From the NCBI GenBank assembly GCA_016214145.1, contig JACRPA010000004.1, positions 106,605 to 170,604 on the forward strand: a stretch of 64,000 nt of DNA, given 5' to 3'. Position 1 is the first letter of the stretch. Each line of letters begins with the position of its first letter. The translations under genes were made by a program, and so were the position numbers. This DNA is from Rhodocyclales bacterium. GTDB lineage: Bacteria; Pseudomonadota; Gammaproteobacteria; Burkholderiales; Rhodocyclaceae. Shown here piece by piece: positions 31,210-38,642 of the stretch. Under the pieces are notes generated by a model that saw only the letters and a program-made list of their open reading frames with translations, was not told where the DNA came from and ran no database searches.

Positions 31210-31863
31210 GTGATCGACCACTCCGCCAAGCTGCGCATCAGCGAAATCTTTCATTCCCTGCAGGGCGAAAGCACCCGCGCCGGCCTGCCGACGGTGTTCG
31301 TGCGGCTCACCGGCTGCCCGCTGCGCTGCGCCTGGTGCGACACGGAATACGCCTTTTCCGGCGGCGAGACCCAAACCCTCGGCGACGTATTGATCGAGGT
31401 GGCCAGGCACGGCGCCCGCCAGGTCTGCGTCACCGGCGGCGAGCCGCTGGCGCAGAAGGCCTGCCTGCCGCTGCTCACGGCGCTGTGCGACGCCGGCTAT
31501 TCGGTGTCGCTGGAAACCAGCGGCGCGCTGGACATCTCCGCCGTCGACCCGCGCGTGTCGCGCATCATGGACCTCAAGGCGCCGGCCTCCGGCGAGGCGG
31601 ACAGGAACCACTGGGAAAACCTCGCCCGACTTGCCGGACACGATGAACTCAAGATCGTGCTGGCCGACGAGGCGGATTACGAGTGGGCAAAGTCAGTCCT
31701 CGCGGCACGGCGGCTGGATGCGATCTGCCCGGTGCTGCTCTCGCCCGTGGCGGGGAAGCTGGATGCGAAACTACTGGCCGAATGGGTGCTGCGCGACAAG
31801 CTGCCGGTGCGCGTGCAGTTGCAGTTGCACAAGATCATCTGGGGGAGTGAAAGAGGTCGCTAA
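31210..31863 (+). CDS. queE: 7-carboxy-7-deazaguanine synthase
   Basis: Radical SAM enzyme of queuosine (preQ0) synthesis. 217 residues with the CxxxCxxC cluster motif in GCPLRCAWCDTEYAFSG and the SAM-binding VTGGEPLAQ. Starts at GTG 31210. An exact GACTGACTTT element lies inside, antisense (31687-31712). The partner gene queC is 400 bases downstream beyond a small opposite-strand gene. Confidence 0.94.
   Translation: MIDHSAKLRISEIFHSLQGESTRAGLPTVFVRLTGCPLRCAWCDTEYAFSGGETQTLGDVLIEVARHGARQVCVTGGEPLAQKACLPLLTALCDAGYSVSLETSGALDISAVDPRVSRIMDLKAPASGEADRNHWENLARLAGHDELKIVLADEADYEWAKSVLAARRLDAICPVLLSPVAGKLDAKLLAEWVLRDKLPVRVQLQLHKIIWGSERGR
31687..31712 (-). repeat. GACTGACTTT element inside queE
   Basis: The reverse strand reads CGCCGTGCCGCGA, then GGACTGACTTTGCC. 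The exact 10-mer sits in codons for AKSVLAARR. Confidence 0.5.
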
Positions 31864-31924
31864 TGCGGGAGCGGCCTACCGGCCGCGATCCGGCGTCCCA
31901 TCGCGGCCGGTAGGCCGCTCCTAC
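31864..31924. repeat. Inverted repeat, 24-bp arms
   Basis: TGCGGGAGCGGCCTACCGGC with its complement GCCGGTAGGCCGCTCCTAC. Its design is that of the repeat at 4520-4584. It lies between the convergent ends of queE and the MoaD-like gene. Confidence 0.85.
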
Positions 31925-32206
31925 TCAACAGACCGGCGCGCCGTAGGCCCGCGAGAAGGGAATCGGCCCGGACAGCGCCAGGCGGTCGCCATGGCCGAGC
32001 CGGACGCCCTCCTCGAAGCTGCCGCCGAAGGATTTCAGGATGTTGTGGCCATTGTGCCAGGCCGCGAAGATTTCCCGCTCGGGGATGCCCAGCCGGCGTG
32101 CCACCTCGGCGGGGGCCGCGCCTTCCGGCAGGCTGACCCGCAGCGGCTCGTACTTGCGCACGAAACGCACCAGGCTGTTGTAGAGATGGACTTCGACTTC
32201 GATCAT
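31925..32206 (-). CDS. MoaD/ThiS-like ubiquitin-fold protein without C-terminal GlyGly
   Basis: A 93-residue protein starting MIEVEVHLYNSLVRFVRKYEP. The beta-grasp pattern (SLPEGAAPAEVARRLGIPEREI, then LGHGDRLALSGPIPF) resembles MoaD/ThiS sulfur carriers, but the chain ends GAPVC instead of GG, so ordinary thiocarboxylate chemistry is not expected. It is divergent from queC across a 55-base gap with an FNR-like palindrome. The role is unknown. Confidence 0.7.
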   Translation of the reverse strand: MIEVEVHLYNSLVRFVRKYEPLRVSLPEGAAPAEVARRLGIPEREIFAAWHNGHNILKSFGGSFEEGVRLGHGDRLALSGPIPFSRAYGAPVC

Positions 32207-32242
32207 GGCCGGACATGATAAGGTGCCGCCTGCATCCGTTAA

Positions 32243-32256
32243 TTGACCCGCGTCAA
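32243..32256. promoter_or_regulatory. FNR/Dnr-like palindrome TTGAC-N4-GTCAA
   Basis: TTGAC, CCGC, GTCAA: a perfect palindrome differing from the FNR/Dnr consensus TTGAT-N4-ATCAA at the fifth position of each arm. It lies in the divergent gap between the MoaD-like gene and queC, 6 bases before the queC start, where it could block queC or serve the other gene. Confidence 0.4.
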
Positions 32257-32261
32257 ACCCG

Positions 32262-32951
32262 ATGACCGACAAGAAAAAGCGCGCCGTCGTGCTGCTTTCC
32301 GGCGGCCTCGATTCCGCCACCACCCTGGCGATCGCCCGCGGCGAGGGTTACGCCTGCCATGCCCTGTCCGTGGATTATGGCCAGCGCCATTCGGCCGAAC
32401 TCGAAGCCGCCGCCCGCGTCGCCATGGCGCTGGGCGCCTGCGAACACCGCGTCGTCGACGTCGACCTCGGCCAGTTCGGCGGCTCGGCGCTCACCGACAC
32501 CGCCATCGACGTGCCGATGCGCGGCGTGCAACCCGGCATCCCGGCCACCTACGTGCCGGCGCGCAACACCGTCATGCTGTCGCTGGCGCTGGCCTGGGCC
32601 GAGGTGCTCGGCGCCCATCACATCTTCGTCGGCGTGAATGCCGTCGACTACTCCGGCTACCCGGACTGCCGGCCGGAATACATCGCCGCCTTCGAGGCGA
32701 TGGCCAACCTCGCCACCAGGGCCGCCGTCGAAGGCGCGCGCCTGCGCATCCACGCCCCCCTCATCTCCCTCTCCAAGGCCGACATCATCCGCCGCGGCAG
32801 CGCGCTCGGCGTGGACTACGGCCTCACCGTCTCCTGCTACCAGGCCGACGACGCCGGCGCCGCCTGCGGCCTGTGCGACGCCTGCCGCCTGCGCCATGCC
32901 GGCTTCAAGGCTGCCGGCCTGCCCGATCCGACGCACTACATGACTGCTTGA
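32262..32951 (+). CDS. queC: 7-cyano-7-deazaguanine synthase
   Basis: ATP-dependent preQ0 synthase for queuosine. 229 residues: PP-loop [12 protein letters not shown] at residue 11, [10 protein letters not shown], and the zinc-binding [14 protein letters not shown] near the C-terminus. With queE it supplies the queuosine precursor. Confidence 0.96.
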   Translation: MTDKKKRAVVLLSGGLDSATTLAIARGEGYACHALSVDYGQRHSAELEAAARVAMALGACEHRVVDVDLGQFGGSALTDTAIDVPMRGVQPGIPATYVPARNTVMLSLALAWAEVLGAHHIFVGVNAVDYSGYPDCRPEYIAAFEAMANLATRAAVEGARLRIHAPLISLSKADIIRRGSALGVDYGLTVSCYQADDAGAACGLCDACRLRHAGFKAAGLPDPTHYMTA

Positions 32952-33070
32952 TCCCTCAAATACAGTGCGGTTATGCAATAGCAAACAAGACTAATCCACG
33001 GCACCATCGGTTTCTTTAGAATCCGTTGGTTGCGAAATCACAAGATGGCGCAAATCGCGGAGGAGAAAAC

Positions 33071-34180
33071 ATGGAATTCACGATTCACCATCAGGTGCTG
33101 ACGACCATCTTTGTCGTCGCCATCGTCATGGGCGCGGTAGTGAGCAAGACCGACTTCTGCACCATGGGGGCCGTCTCCGACTGGGTCAACATGGGCGACA
33201 CCGGCCGTCTGCGCGCCTGGCTGCTGGCCATGGCTGTGGCGATTATCGGCGTCGCCGCGATGTCCGGCACGGGCATCGCCAGCATCGGCAACAGCACTTT
33301 CCCCCCCTACCGCACGACCAACTTCGCCTGGCTGCGCTACCTCCTCGGCGGCCTGATGTTCGGCATCGGCATGACGCTCGCCTCGGGCTGCGGCAACAAG
33401 ACCCTGGTGCGCATCGGCGGCGGCAACCTCAAGTCGATCGTCGTGCTGATCATCGCCTCGGCCTGCGCCTACCTCATGCTGTGGACCGAGTTCTACGGCC
33501 AGGTCTTCAATTCCTGGATCGTCGCCACCACCATCGACCTCGGCAAGTCGGGCTTCCAGAGCCAGGCCGTGAGCGAATTCTTCGGCGCCGGCGTTGTCCC
33601 GCAGGTCGCCACCGGCGCCGCGCTCGGCCTGCTCCTCGCCGGCTTCGCCTTCGCTTCGAAGGATTTGCGCGGCAGCTTCGACAACCTCCTCGCCGGCCTG
33701 GTCATCGGCCTTGCCGTGGTGATCGGCTGGTATGTCACCGGCGGCTCGATGGGTGCGTCCTGGAAGGAGTGGGCGGAACTCGCCGAAACCGTGCCGAGCC
33801 GCGTCGAGGTGCAATCCTTCACCTTCATCAGCCCGATGGGCGACACGGCGCGCTATCTGATGAGCCCGGGCAATTTCGCCAATATCAACTTCGGCGTCAC
33901 CGCCCTGGCCGGTGTCATCGTCGGCTCCTTCCTCCATGCGCTGCTCTCCGGAAAATTTCGCATCGAATGGTTCGCCTCCGGCGGCGACTTTCTCAACCAC
34001 GCCATCGGCGCGGTGCTGATGGGCATCGGCGGCGTGCTGTCGATGGGCTGCACCATCGGCCAGGCCATCACCGGCGTGTCGACCCTGGCCATGGGTTCCA
34101 TCCTGACCTTCGTCGCCATCGTCGCCGGCGCCGCCGCGACCATGAAATTCCAGTACTGGCGCATGATGCAGGAGGCGTAG
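33071..34180 (+). CDS. YeeE/YedE family transporter
   Basis: A 369-residue polytopic membrane protein of the YeeE/YedE (TsuA-like) family, several members of which import thiosulfate or other sulfur compounds. The conserved cysteine motifs are present: SKTDFCTMGAVSDW, TLASGCGNKTLVR and SMGCTIGQAITG. The ATG at 33071 has a GGAGGAG ribosome site. No sulfur-metabolism gene adjoins it, so the substrate is open. Confidence 0.85.
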   Translation: MEFTIHHQVLTTIFVVAIVMGAVVSKTDFCTMGAVSDWVNMGDTGRLRAWLLAMAVAIIGVAAMSGTGIASIGNSTFPPYRTTNFAWLRYLLGGLMFGIGMTLASGCGNKTLVRIGGGNLKSIVVLIIASACAYLMLWTEFYGQVFNSWIVATTIDLGKSGFQSQAVSEFFGAGVVPQVATGAALGLLLAGFAFASKDLRGSFDNLLAGLVIGLAVVIGWYVTGGSMGASWKEWAELAETVPSRVEVQSFTFISPMGDTARYLMSPGNFANINFGVTALAGVIVGSFLHALLSGKFRIEWFASGGDFLNHAIGAVLMGIGGVLSMGCTIGQAITGVSTLAMGSILTFVAIVAGAAATMKFQYWRMMQEA

Positions 34181-34193
34181 CGCGCCCGAAAAA

Positions 34194-34222
34194 TTGACAC
34201 CGCGCAGACCGGCTTCTATAAT
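34194..34222 (+). promoter_or_regulatory. Consensus promoter of tRNA-Lys
   Basis: TTGACA, 17-bp spacer, TATAAT, followed by a GC-rich discriminator (GCGCGG) as expected for a growth-rate-controlled stable RNA gene. Confidence 0.9.
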
Positions 34223-34237
34223 GCGCGGCTCTTTCGG

Positions 34238-34313
34238 GGGTCGTTAGCTCAGCTGGTAGAGCAGCGGACTTTTAATCCGTTGGTCGGCGGTTCGAATCCG
34301 CCACGGCCTACCA
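34238..34313 (+). tRNA. tRNA-Lys (anticodon UUU)
   Basis: A 76-nucleotide cloverleaf: acceptor GGGTCGT/ACGGCCT, D-arm with AGCTGGTAGA, anticodon loop CTTTTAA with anticodon at 34271-34273, T-arm GGCGG-TTCGAAT-CCGCC, and an encoded CCA end. Confidence 0.97.
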
Positions 34314-34320
34314 CGAAAAT

Positions 34321-34357
34321 CAAGGGCCTGAGAGCAATCTCAGGCCCTTGTCCATTT
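34321..34357 (+). terminator. Terminator of tRNA-Lys
   Basis: A 13-bp perfect stem CAAGGGCCTGAGA / TCTCAGGCCCTTG with a GCAA loop; the T run after it is short (TCCATTT). Confidence 0.75.
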
Positions 34358-34432
34358 CGGGCTAATCCCTTCAGGTTATTCAAGCAGCCTGCCCCGGCAG
34401 CTAGGATGGCGAACTTCTGACTGGAAGGCGCC

Positions 34433-35593
34433 ATGCGGCTCGATTTCCTCGCTTCAATGCTGTTTCCCGAACAGGCCGCGGTCAGCGGACGTGAGAAGGT
34501 CATTTCCGCGCTGGCGGCATGCATCGCCATCGCCGCGGTCATCTGGGCCAGCCAGCAACTGGCCCAGTCGGAGCACCGCCCCTTCGTGATCGCCTCCATG
34601 GGATCGTCCGCCGTGCTGCTCTTTGCCGTCTTCCACAGCCCCCTGTCGCAGCCCTGGGCGCTGGTCGGCGGCCATCTCGCCTCGGCGGCGATCGGCGTTC
34701 TGTGCGCGCATCACATCCCGAATCCGATCGTCGCCGCCGCCGCCGCGCTGGGGTTCGCCATGCTGGCCATGCACTGGCTGCGCTGCCTGCATCCGCCGGC
34801 CGGGGCCACCGCCGTCTTCGCCGTCATCGGCGGACAGCCGATCCAGGCGCTGGGATGGGGCTATGTCTTCTCCGTGGTCGGCGCCAATGTCGCCGTCCTG
34901 CTGCTCGCCGCCCTCGCCCTCAACAACCTGCTGCCCGGGCGGCGCTATCCGATGCAGCGGCCGGGGCCGGCCACCGACACGCCGCTTGGCCGCGTCTCAA
35001 GGCCGGAGCACGAGGATATCGTCGCCGCGCTGAAGGGGATGGACACCTTCATCGACGTGGCGGAGGAGGACCTCGATCGGATCTACCTTCTGGCGACGAT
35101 CAACCGGCAGAAGCGCAACCTCGGTTCCGTCTTCTGCCGCGACATCATGACCCGCAACGTTACGTCCGTATCGCCGCAAACGTCACTGTCCGCGGCCTGG
35201 GAGGTCCTGCGCCAGCGCAACATCCGCGGCGTGCCGGTGCTGGATGAGGATCGCCGCGTCGTCGGCATGGTGGCGATCTCGGATTTTCTCAAGAATACCG
35301 ACTGGGACTGGAACCGCCGCAGCCGCCTGCGCTGCCTGCTGACCTCCCCGCGCAAGGCGCCGGCGACGGCGGCCGACATCATGACGTCTCCGGTCGTCAC
35401 GCTGCACGAAGACACGCACGCGGCGGAACTTTTCGCGACGTTCGCCGGCCATGGCATCAATCACGTCCCGGTCACCGACGCTGCGGGCCGCCTGACCGGC
35501 ATCATTACCCGGCTCGACCTGCTGAATCTCTTCGGCGACCCGTTGCGCGCACACGGGACGGCTTCGAGCCAGACCCTGTTTTCAAAAGCCTGA
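34433..35593 (+). CDS. HPP family membrane protein with two CBS domains
   Basis: 386 residues. The N-terminal half is an HPP domain with four to five membrane helices and the name-giving RCLHPPAGATA motif; some HPP proteins transport nitrite. The C-terminal half has a CBS pair (DIMTRNVTSVSPQTSL and DIMTSPVVTLHEDTHA), likely sensing adenine nucleotides. It stands alone. A nitrite link would fit the nitrogen genes farther downstream but is only a suggestion. Confidence 0.88.
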   Translation: MRLDFLASMLFPEQAAVSGREKVISALAACIAIAAVIWASQQLAQSEHRPFVIASMGSSAVLLFAVFHSPLSQPWALVGGHLASAAIGVLCAHHIPNPIVAAAAALGFAMLAMHWLRCLHPPAGATAVFAVIGGQPIQALGWGYVFSVVGANVAVLLLAALALNNLLPGRRYPMQRPGPATDTPLGRVSRPEHEDIVAALKGMDTFIDVAEEDLDRIYLLATINRQKRNLGSVFCRDIMTRNVTSVSPQTSLSAAWEVLRQRNIRGVPVLDEDRRVVGMVAISDFLKNTDWDWNRRSRLRCLLTSPRKAPATAADIMTSPVVTLHEDTHAAELFATFAGHGINHVPVTDAAGRLTGIITRLDLLNLFGDPLRAHGTASSQTLFSKA

Positions 35594-35703
35594 GCAATCC
35601 CGTCGGGCATTTCTCCGTTTCGGCCGGCATTGCGGATAACCGCGATTGCCCACACGGCGCTTCCCCGCCCATAATCACACTATCTTCCAGGCAAGGAGGC
35701 CAC

Positions 35704-36285
35704 ATGTTCCAGGTGCGCATTCACGGTCGCGGCGGGCAGGGCGTGGTCTCGGCGGCGGAAATGCTGTCGGTCGCCGCCTTTCTCGAGGGCAAGCATGCGC
35801 AGGCCTTTCCCAGCTTCGGCTCGGAGCGCATGGGCGCGCCGGTGATGGCCTTCTGCCGCATCGCCGACCGCGAAATCCGCCTGCGCGAGCCGGTCATGAC
35901 GCCCGATGCGCTGATCATCCAGGACACGACGCTGCTGCACCAGGTCGACCTCTTCAGCGGCGTCACCACGGAGGGGCTGATCCTCATCAATTCCACGCGC
36001 AGCTTCGCCGAGCTGGGCATCGGCGACTTCGTCGAGGGCTTCCACCCCGACCTGCTGTGCACGGTGCCGGCCACCGAGCTGGCGCTGAAGCACGTCGGCC
36101 GGCCGGTGCCGAACGCCGCGCTGCTGGGCGGCTTCGCCGCGGTATGCGACCAGGTCCGGCTGGAATCGGTGTTTGCCGCCATCCGCGAGAAATTCACCGG
36201 CAAGGTGGCGGAAGGCAACGTCGCCGCCGCGCGCGAGGCCTACGACATCGTCAAGGCGGAAAGACAGGAGGCTCTGCATGCTTAA
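35704..36285 (+). CDS. 2-oxoacid:acceptor oxidoreductase, gamma subunit
   Basis: A 193-residue gamma-type subunit that helps bind CoA in pyruvate/2-oxoacid:ferredoxin oxidoreductases. Signature: VRIHGRGGQGVVSAAEML, then FPSFGSERMGAPV. First of four genes (gamma, alpha, beta, NAD(P)H/ferredoxin subunit). The end overlaps the alpha start by 8 bases. The subunit order resembles phenylglyoxylate:acceptor oxidoreductase (Pad) of aromatic degraders as well as pyruvate enzymes; the substrate cannot be fixed from sequence. Confidence 0.88.
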   Translation: MFQVRIHGRGGQGVVSAAEMLSVAAFLEGKHAQAFPSFGSERMGAPVMAFCRIADREIRLREPVMTPDALIIQDTTLLHQVDLFSGVTTEGLILINSTRSFAELGIGDFVEGFHPDLLCTVPATELALKHVGRPVPNAALLGGFAAVCDQVRLESVFAAIREKFTGKVAEGNVAAAREAYDIVKAERQEALHA

Positions 36286-37531
36286 GCAGACGGAAGGCTC
36301 CCACGCCATCGCCGAGTGCGTCGCCCTGTGCCGGCCGGAAGTGATCTGCGCCTACCCGATCACGCCGCAGACCCACATCGTCGAGGGCCTCGGCGAAATG
36401 GTGAAGGCCGGCGATCTGGCGAACTGCGAGTTCATCAACGTCGAATCCGAATTCGCCGCGCTGTCGGTGGCCATCGGCGCCTCGGCGGCCGGCGCGCGCA
36501 CCTACACGGCCACCGCCAGCCAGGGCCTGCTCTTCATGGCCGAGGCGGTGTACAACGCCGCCGGCCTCGGACTGCCCATCGTCATGACCATCGGCAACCG
36601 CGCCATCGGCGCGCCGATCAACATCTGGAACGACCACACCGATTCCATGTCGATGCGCGACGCCGGCTGGATCCAGCTCTACGCCGAGACCAACCAGGAG
36701 GCGGCCGACCTGCACATCCAGGCCTTCCGTCTGGCCGAGGAGCTGTCGATCCCGGTGATGGTCTGCGTGGACGGCTTCATCCTGACCCACGCCTACGAGC
36801 GCCTCGACATCCCGACGCAGGCGCAGGTGGACGCCTACCTGCCGCCCTTCGAACCGCGCCAGGTGCTCGACCCGCGCGAACCCGTCTCCATCGGCGCCAT
36901 GGTCGGCCCGGAGGCCTTCACGGAAGTGCGCTACCTTGCCCACCACAAGCAGATGCGCGCGCTGGAACTGATTCCGCGCCTGTCGCGGGAATTCAAGCAG
37001 GTGTTCGGCCGCGATTCCGGCGGGCTCATCCGCAGCTACCGCGCCGAGGATGCCAAGACCATCGTCGTCGCGCTGGGCTCGGTGAACGGCACCATCAAGG
37101 ACGTCATCGACGAGCTGCGCGAGGAGGGCTGCGCCATCGGCGCCGCGGCCATCCTCTCCTTCCGCCCCTTCCCGAGCGACGCCCTGCATGAAATCCTGTC
37201 GCATGCCAAGCGCCTGGTGGTGATCGAGAAATCGCTGGCGGTGGGCATCGGCGGCATCGTCTCGCACAACCTGCGCATGGCCTTGTCCGGCATCTCGCTG
37301 CACGCCTACACGGTGGTGGCGGGGCTGGGCGGCCGCGCCATCACCAAGGCCAGCCTGCGCGGCCTGTTCGAGCGCGCCCTGCGCGACGAGCTGGAACCGC
37401 TCACCTTCCTCGACCTCAACCAGGCGGCGATCGAGCGCGAACTGGAACGCGAGAAGGCGCAGCGCCGCTCCGGCCCGTCGGCCGAGAACATCCTGCGCGA
37501 CATGGCCGGCGGCGCGCGCTCGGCCCTCTGA
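36278..37531 (+). CDS. 2-oxoacid:acceptor oxidoreductase, alpha subunit
   Basis: A 417-residue alpha subunit (PorA-like), containing the pyrimidine-binding and C-terminal domains of the thiamine enzyme. Motifs: YPITPQTHIVEGL near residue 28, NVESEFAALSVAIGASAAG and TASQGLLFMAEA. Starts at an ATG overlapping the gamma gene. It ends with a charged helix. A 106-base gap holding a GTAGGTCGG repeat separates it from beta, unlike the tight joints elsewhere in the operon. Confidence 0.9.
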   Translation: MLKQTEGSHAIAECVALCRPEVICAYPITPQTHIVEGLGEMVKAGDLANCEFINVESEFAALSVAIGASAAGARTYTATASQGLLFMAEAVYNAAGLGLPIVMTIGNRAIGAPINIWNDHTDSMSMRDAGWIQLYAETNQEAADLHIQAFRLAEELSIPVMVCVDGFILTHAYERLDIPTQAQVDAYLPPFEPRQVLDPREPVSIGAMVGPEAFTEVRYLAHHKQMRALELIPRLSREFKQVFGRDSGGLIRSYRAEDAKTIVVALGSVNGTIKDVIDELREEGCAIGAAAILSFRPFPSDALHEILSHAKRLVVIEKSLAVGIGGIVSHNLRMALSGISLHAYTVVAGLGGRAITKASLRGLFERALRDELEPLTFLDLNQAAIERELEREKAQRRSGPSAENILRDMAGGARSAL

Positions 37532-37563
37532 GGCAGGGGAGGAACGCCATGGATAAGCAATAT

Positions 37564-37620
37564 GTAGGTCGGGCTTCAGCCCGACAGCAAGCGCCAAAGT
37601 CGGCCTGATGGCCGACCTAC
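37564..37620. repeat. GTAGGTCGG palindromic repeat, copy 6
   Basis: It lies between alpha and beta genes of the oxidoreductase. It begins 12 bases after an ATG (37549) that has a strong AGGGGAGGAA ribosome site, and it closes that reading frame with a TGA after 19 codons. Confidence 0.9.
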
Positions 37621-37637
37621 AGAGACGGGGTTTACAC

Positions 37638-38642
37638 ATGGAAACGCAGCAGATCAAGTTCTACCAGACCGGCACCTTCACCGTCGGCAACCGCCTGCAG
37701 GACGAGCAGCAGCGCAGCGTGCAGGCCAACATGCAGCGCACCAACTCGCTCAACTCCGGCCACCGCGCCTGCCAGGGTTGCGGCGAGGCGCTCGGCGCGC
37801 GCTACGCCATCGACGCGGCGATGCGCGCGGCGAACAACCAGATCGTCGCCTGCAACGCCACCGGCTGCCTGGAAGTGTTCTCCACGCCCTACCCGGAGAC
37901 CTCCTGGCAGATCCCCTGGATCCATTCGCTCTTCGGCAATGCCGCGGCGGTGGCCACCGGCGTCATGGCGGCCATGAAGGTCAAGGGCCGCAGCGACGTG
38001 CGCGTCATCGCCCAGGGCGGCGACGGCGGCACCACCGACATCGGCTTCGGCTGCCTCTCCGGCATGTTCGAGCGCAATGACGACGTGCTCTACATCTGCT
38101 ACGACAACGAGGCCTACATGAACACCGGCGTGCAGCGCTCCTCGGCGACGCCGCCGGCGGCGCGCACCGCCACCACCATGGCGATCGGCGCGGCGCCGGG
38201 CAACACGTTCGGCCAGGGCAAGAACGTGCCGCTGATCGCCATGGCGCACGGCATCCCCTACGTCGCCACCGCCTCGGTGGCCTATCTGCGCGACCTCGAG
38301 GAAAAAGTCAGCCGCGCCATGACGGTGAGGGGGGCGCGCTACATCCACATCCTGGTGCCCTGCCCGCTCGGCTGGGGCGCCCAGCCGCACGACACCATCA
38401 AGCTGGCGCGCCTGGCGGTGGAGACCGGCCTCTTCCCGCTGTTCGAGGCCGAGCACGGCGAGGTGGTGCGCACGACGCCGATCCGCCACCGCGTGCCGGT
38501 CGAGGAATACCTCAAGCCGCAGAAGCGCTTCGCCCACCTCTTCGGCAAGACGCCGGCGGTGGACACCATCGCCCGCATCCAGGAAATGGCTGACCGCAAC
38601 ATCCGCAAATACCGGCTCGTAGACGAAAGACGCCATGGATAA
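37638..38642 (+). CDS. 2-oxoacid:acceptor oxidoreductase, beta subunit (thiamine diphosphate binding)
   Basis: A 334-residue beta subunit. Cysteine pair HRACQGCGEALG near residue 39, NATGCLEVF, the ThDP/Mg motif GGDGGTTDIGFGCLSGMFERN (split here: GGDGG then GFGCLSG), and YDNEAYMNTGVQRS. The start at ATG 37638 has only a weak ribosome site. Upstream, the repeat separates it from a better ribosome site and ATG at 37549, so its translation may rely on re-initiation. It overlaps the next gene by 8 bases. Confidence 0.9.
   Translation: METQQIKFYQTGTFTVGNRLQDEQQRSVQANMQRTNSLNSGHRACQGCGEALGARYAIDAAMRAANNQIVACNATGCLEVFSTPYPETSWQIPWIHSLFGNAAAVATGVMAAMKVKGRSDVRVIAQGGDGGTTDIGFGCLSGMFERNDDVLYICYDNEAYMNTGVQRSSATPPAARTATTMAIGAAPGNTFGQGKNVPLIAMAHGIPYVATASVAYLRDLEEKVSRAMTVRGARYIHILVPCPLGWGAQPHDTIKLARLAVETGLFPLFEAEHGEVVRTTPIRHRVPVEEYLKPQKRFAHLFGKTPAVDTIARIQEMADRNIRKYRLVDERRHG

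Noticed and set aside
37549..37608. Functional 19-codon leader peptide before the beta subunit
   Set aside because: Most of its codons are repeat sequence. It is better explained as an interrupted gene start, though coupling to the next start is possible.
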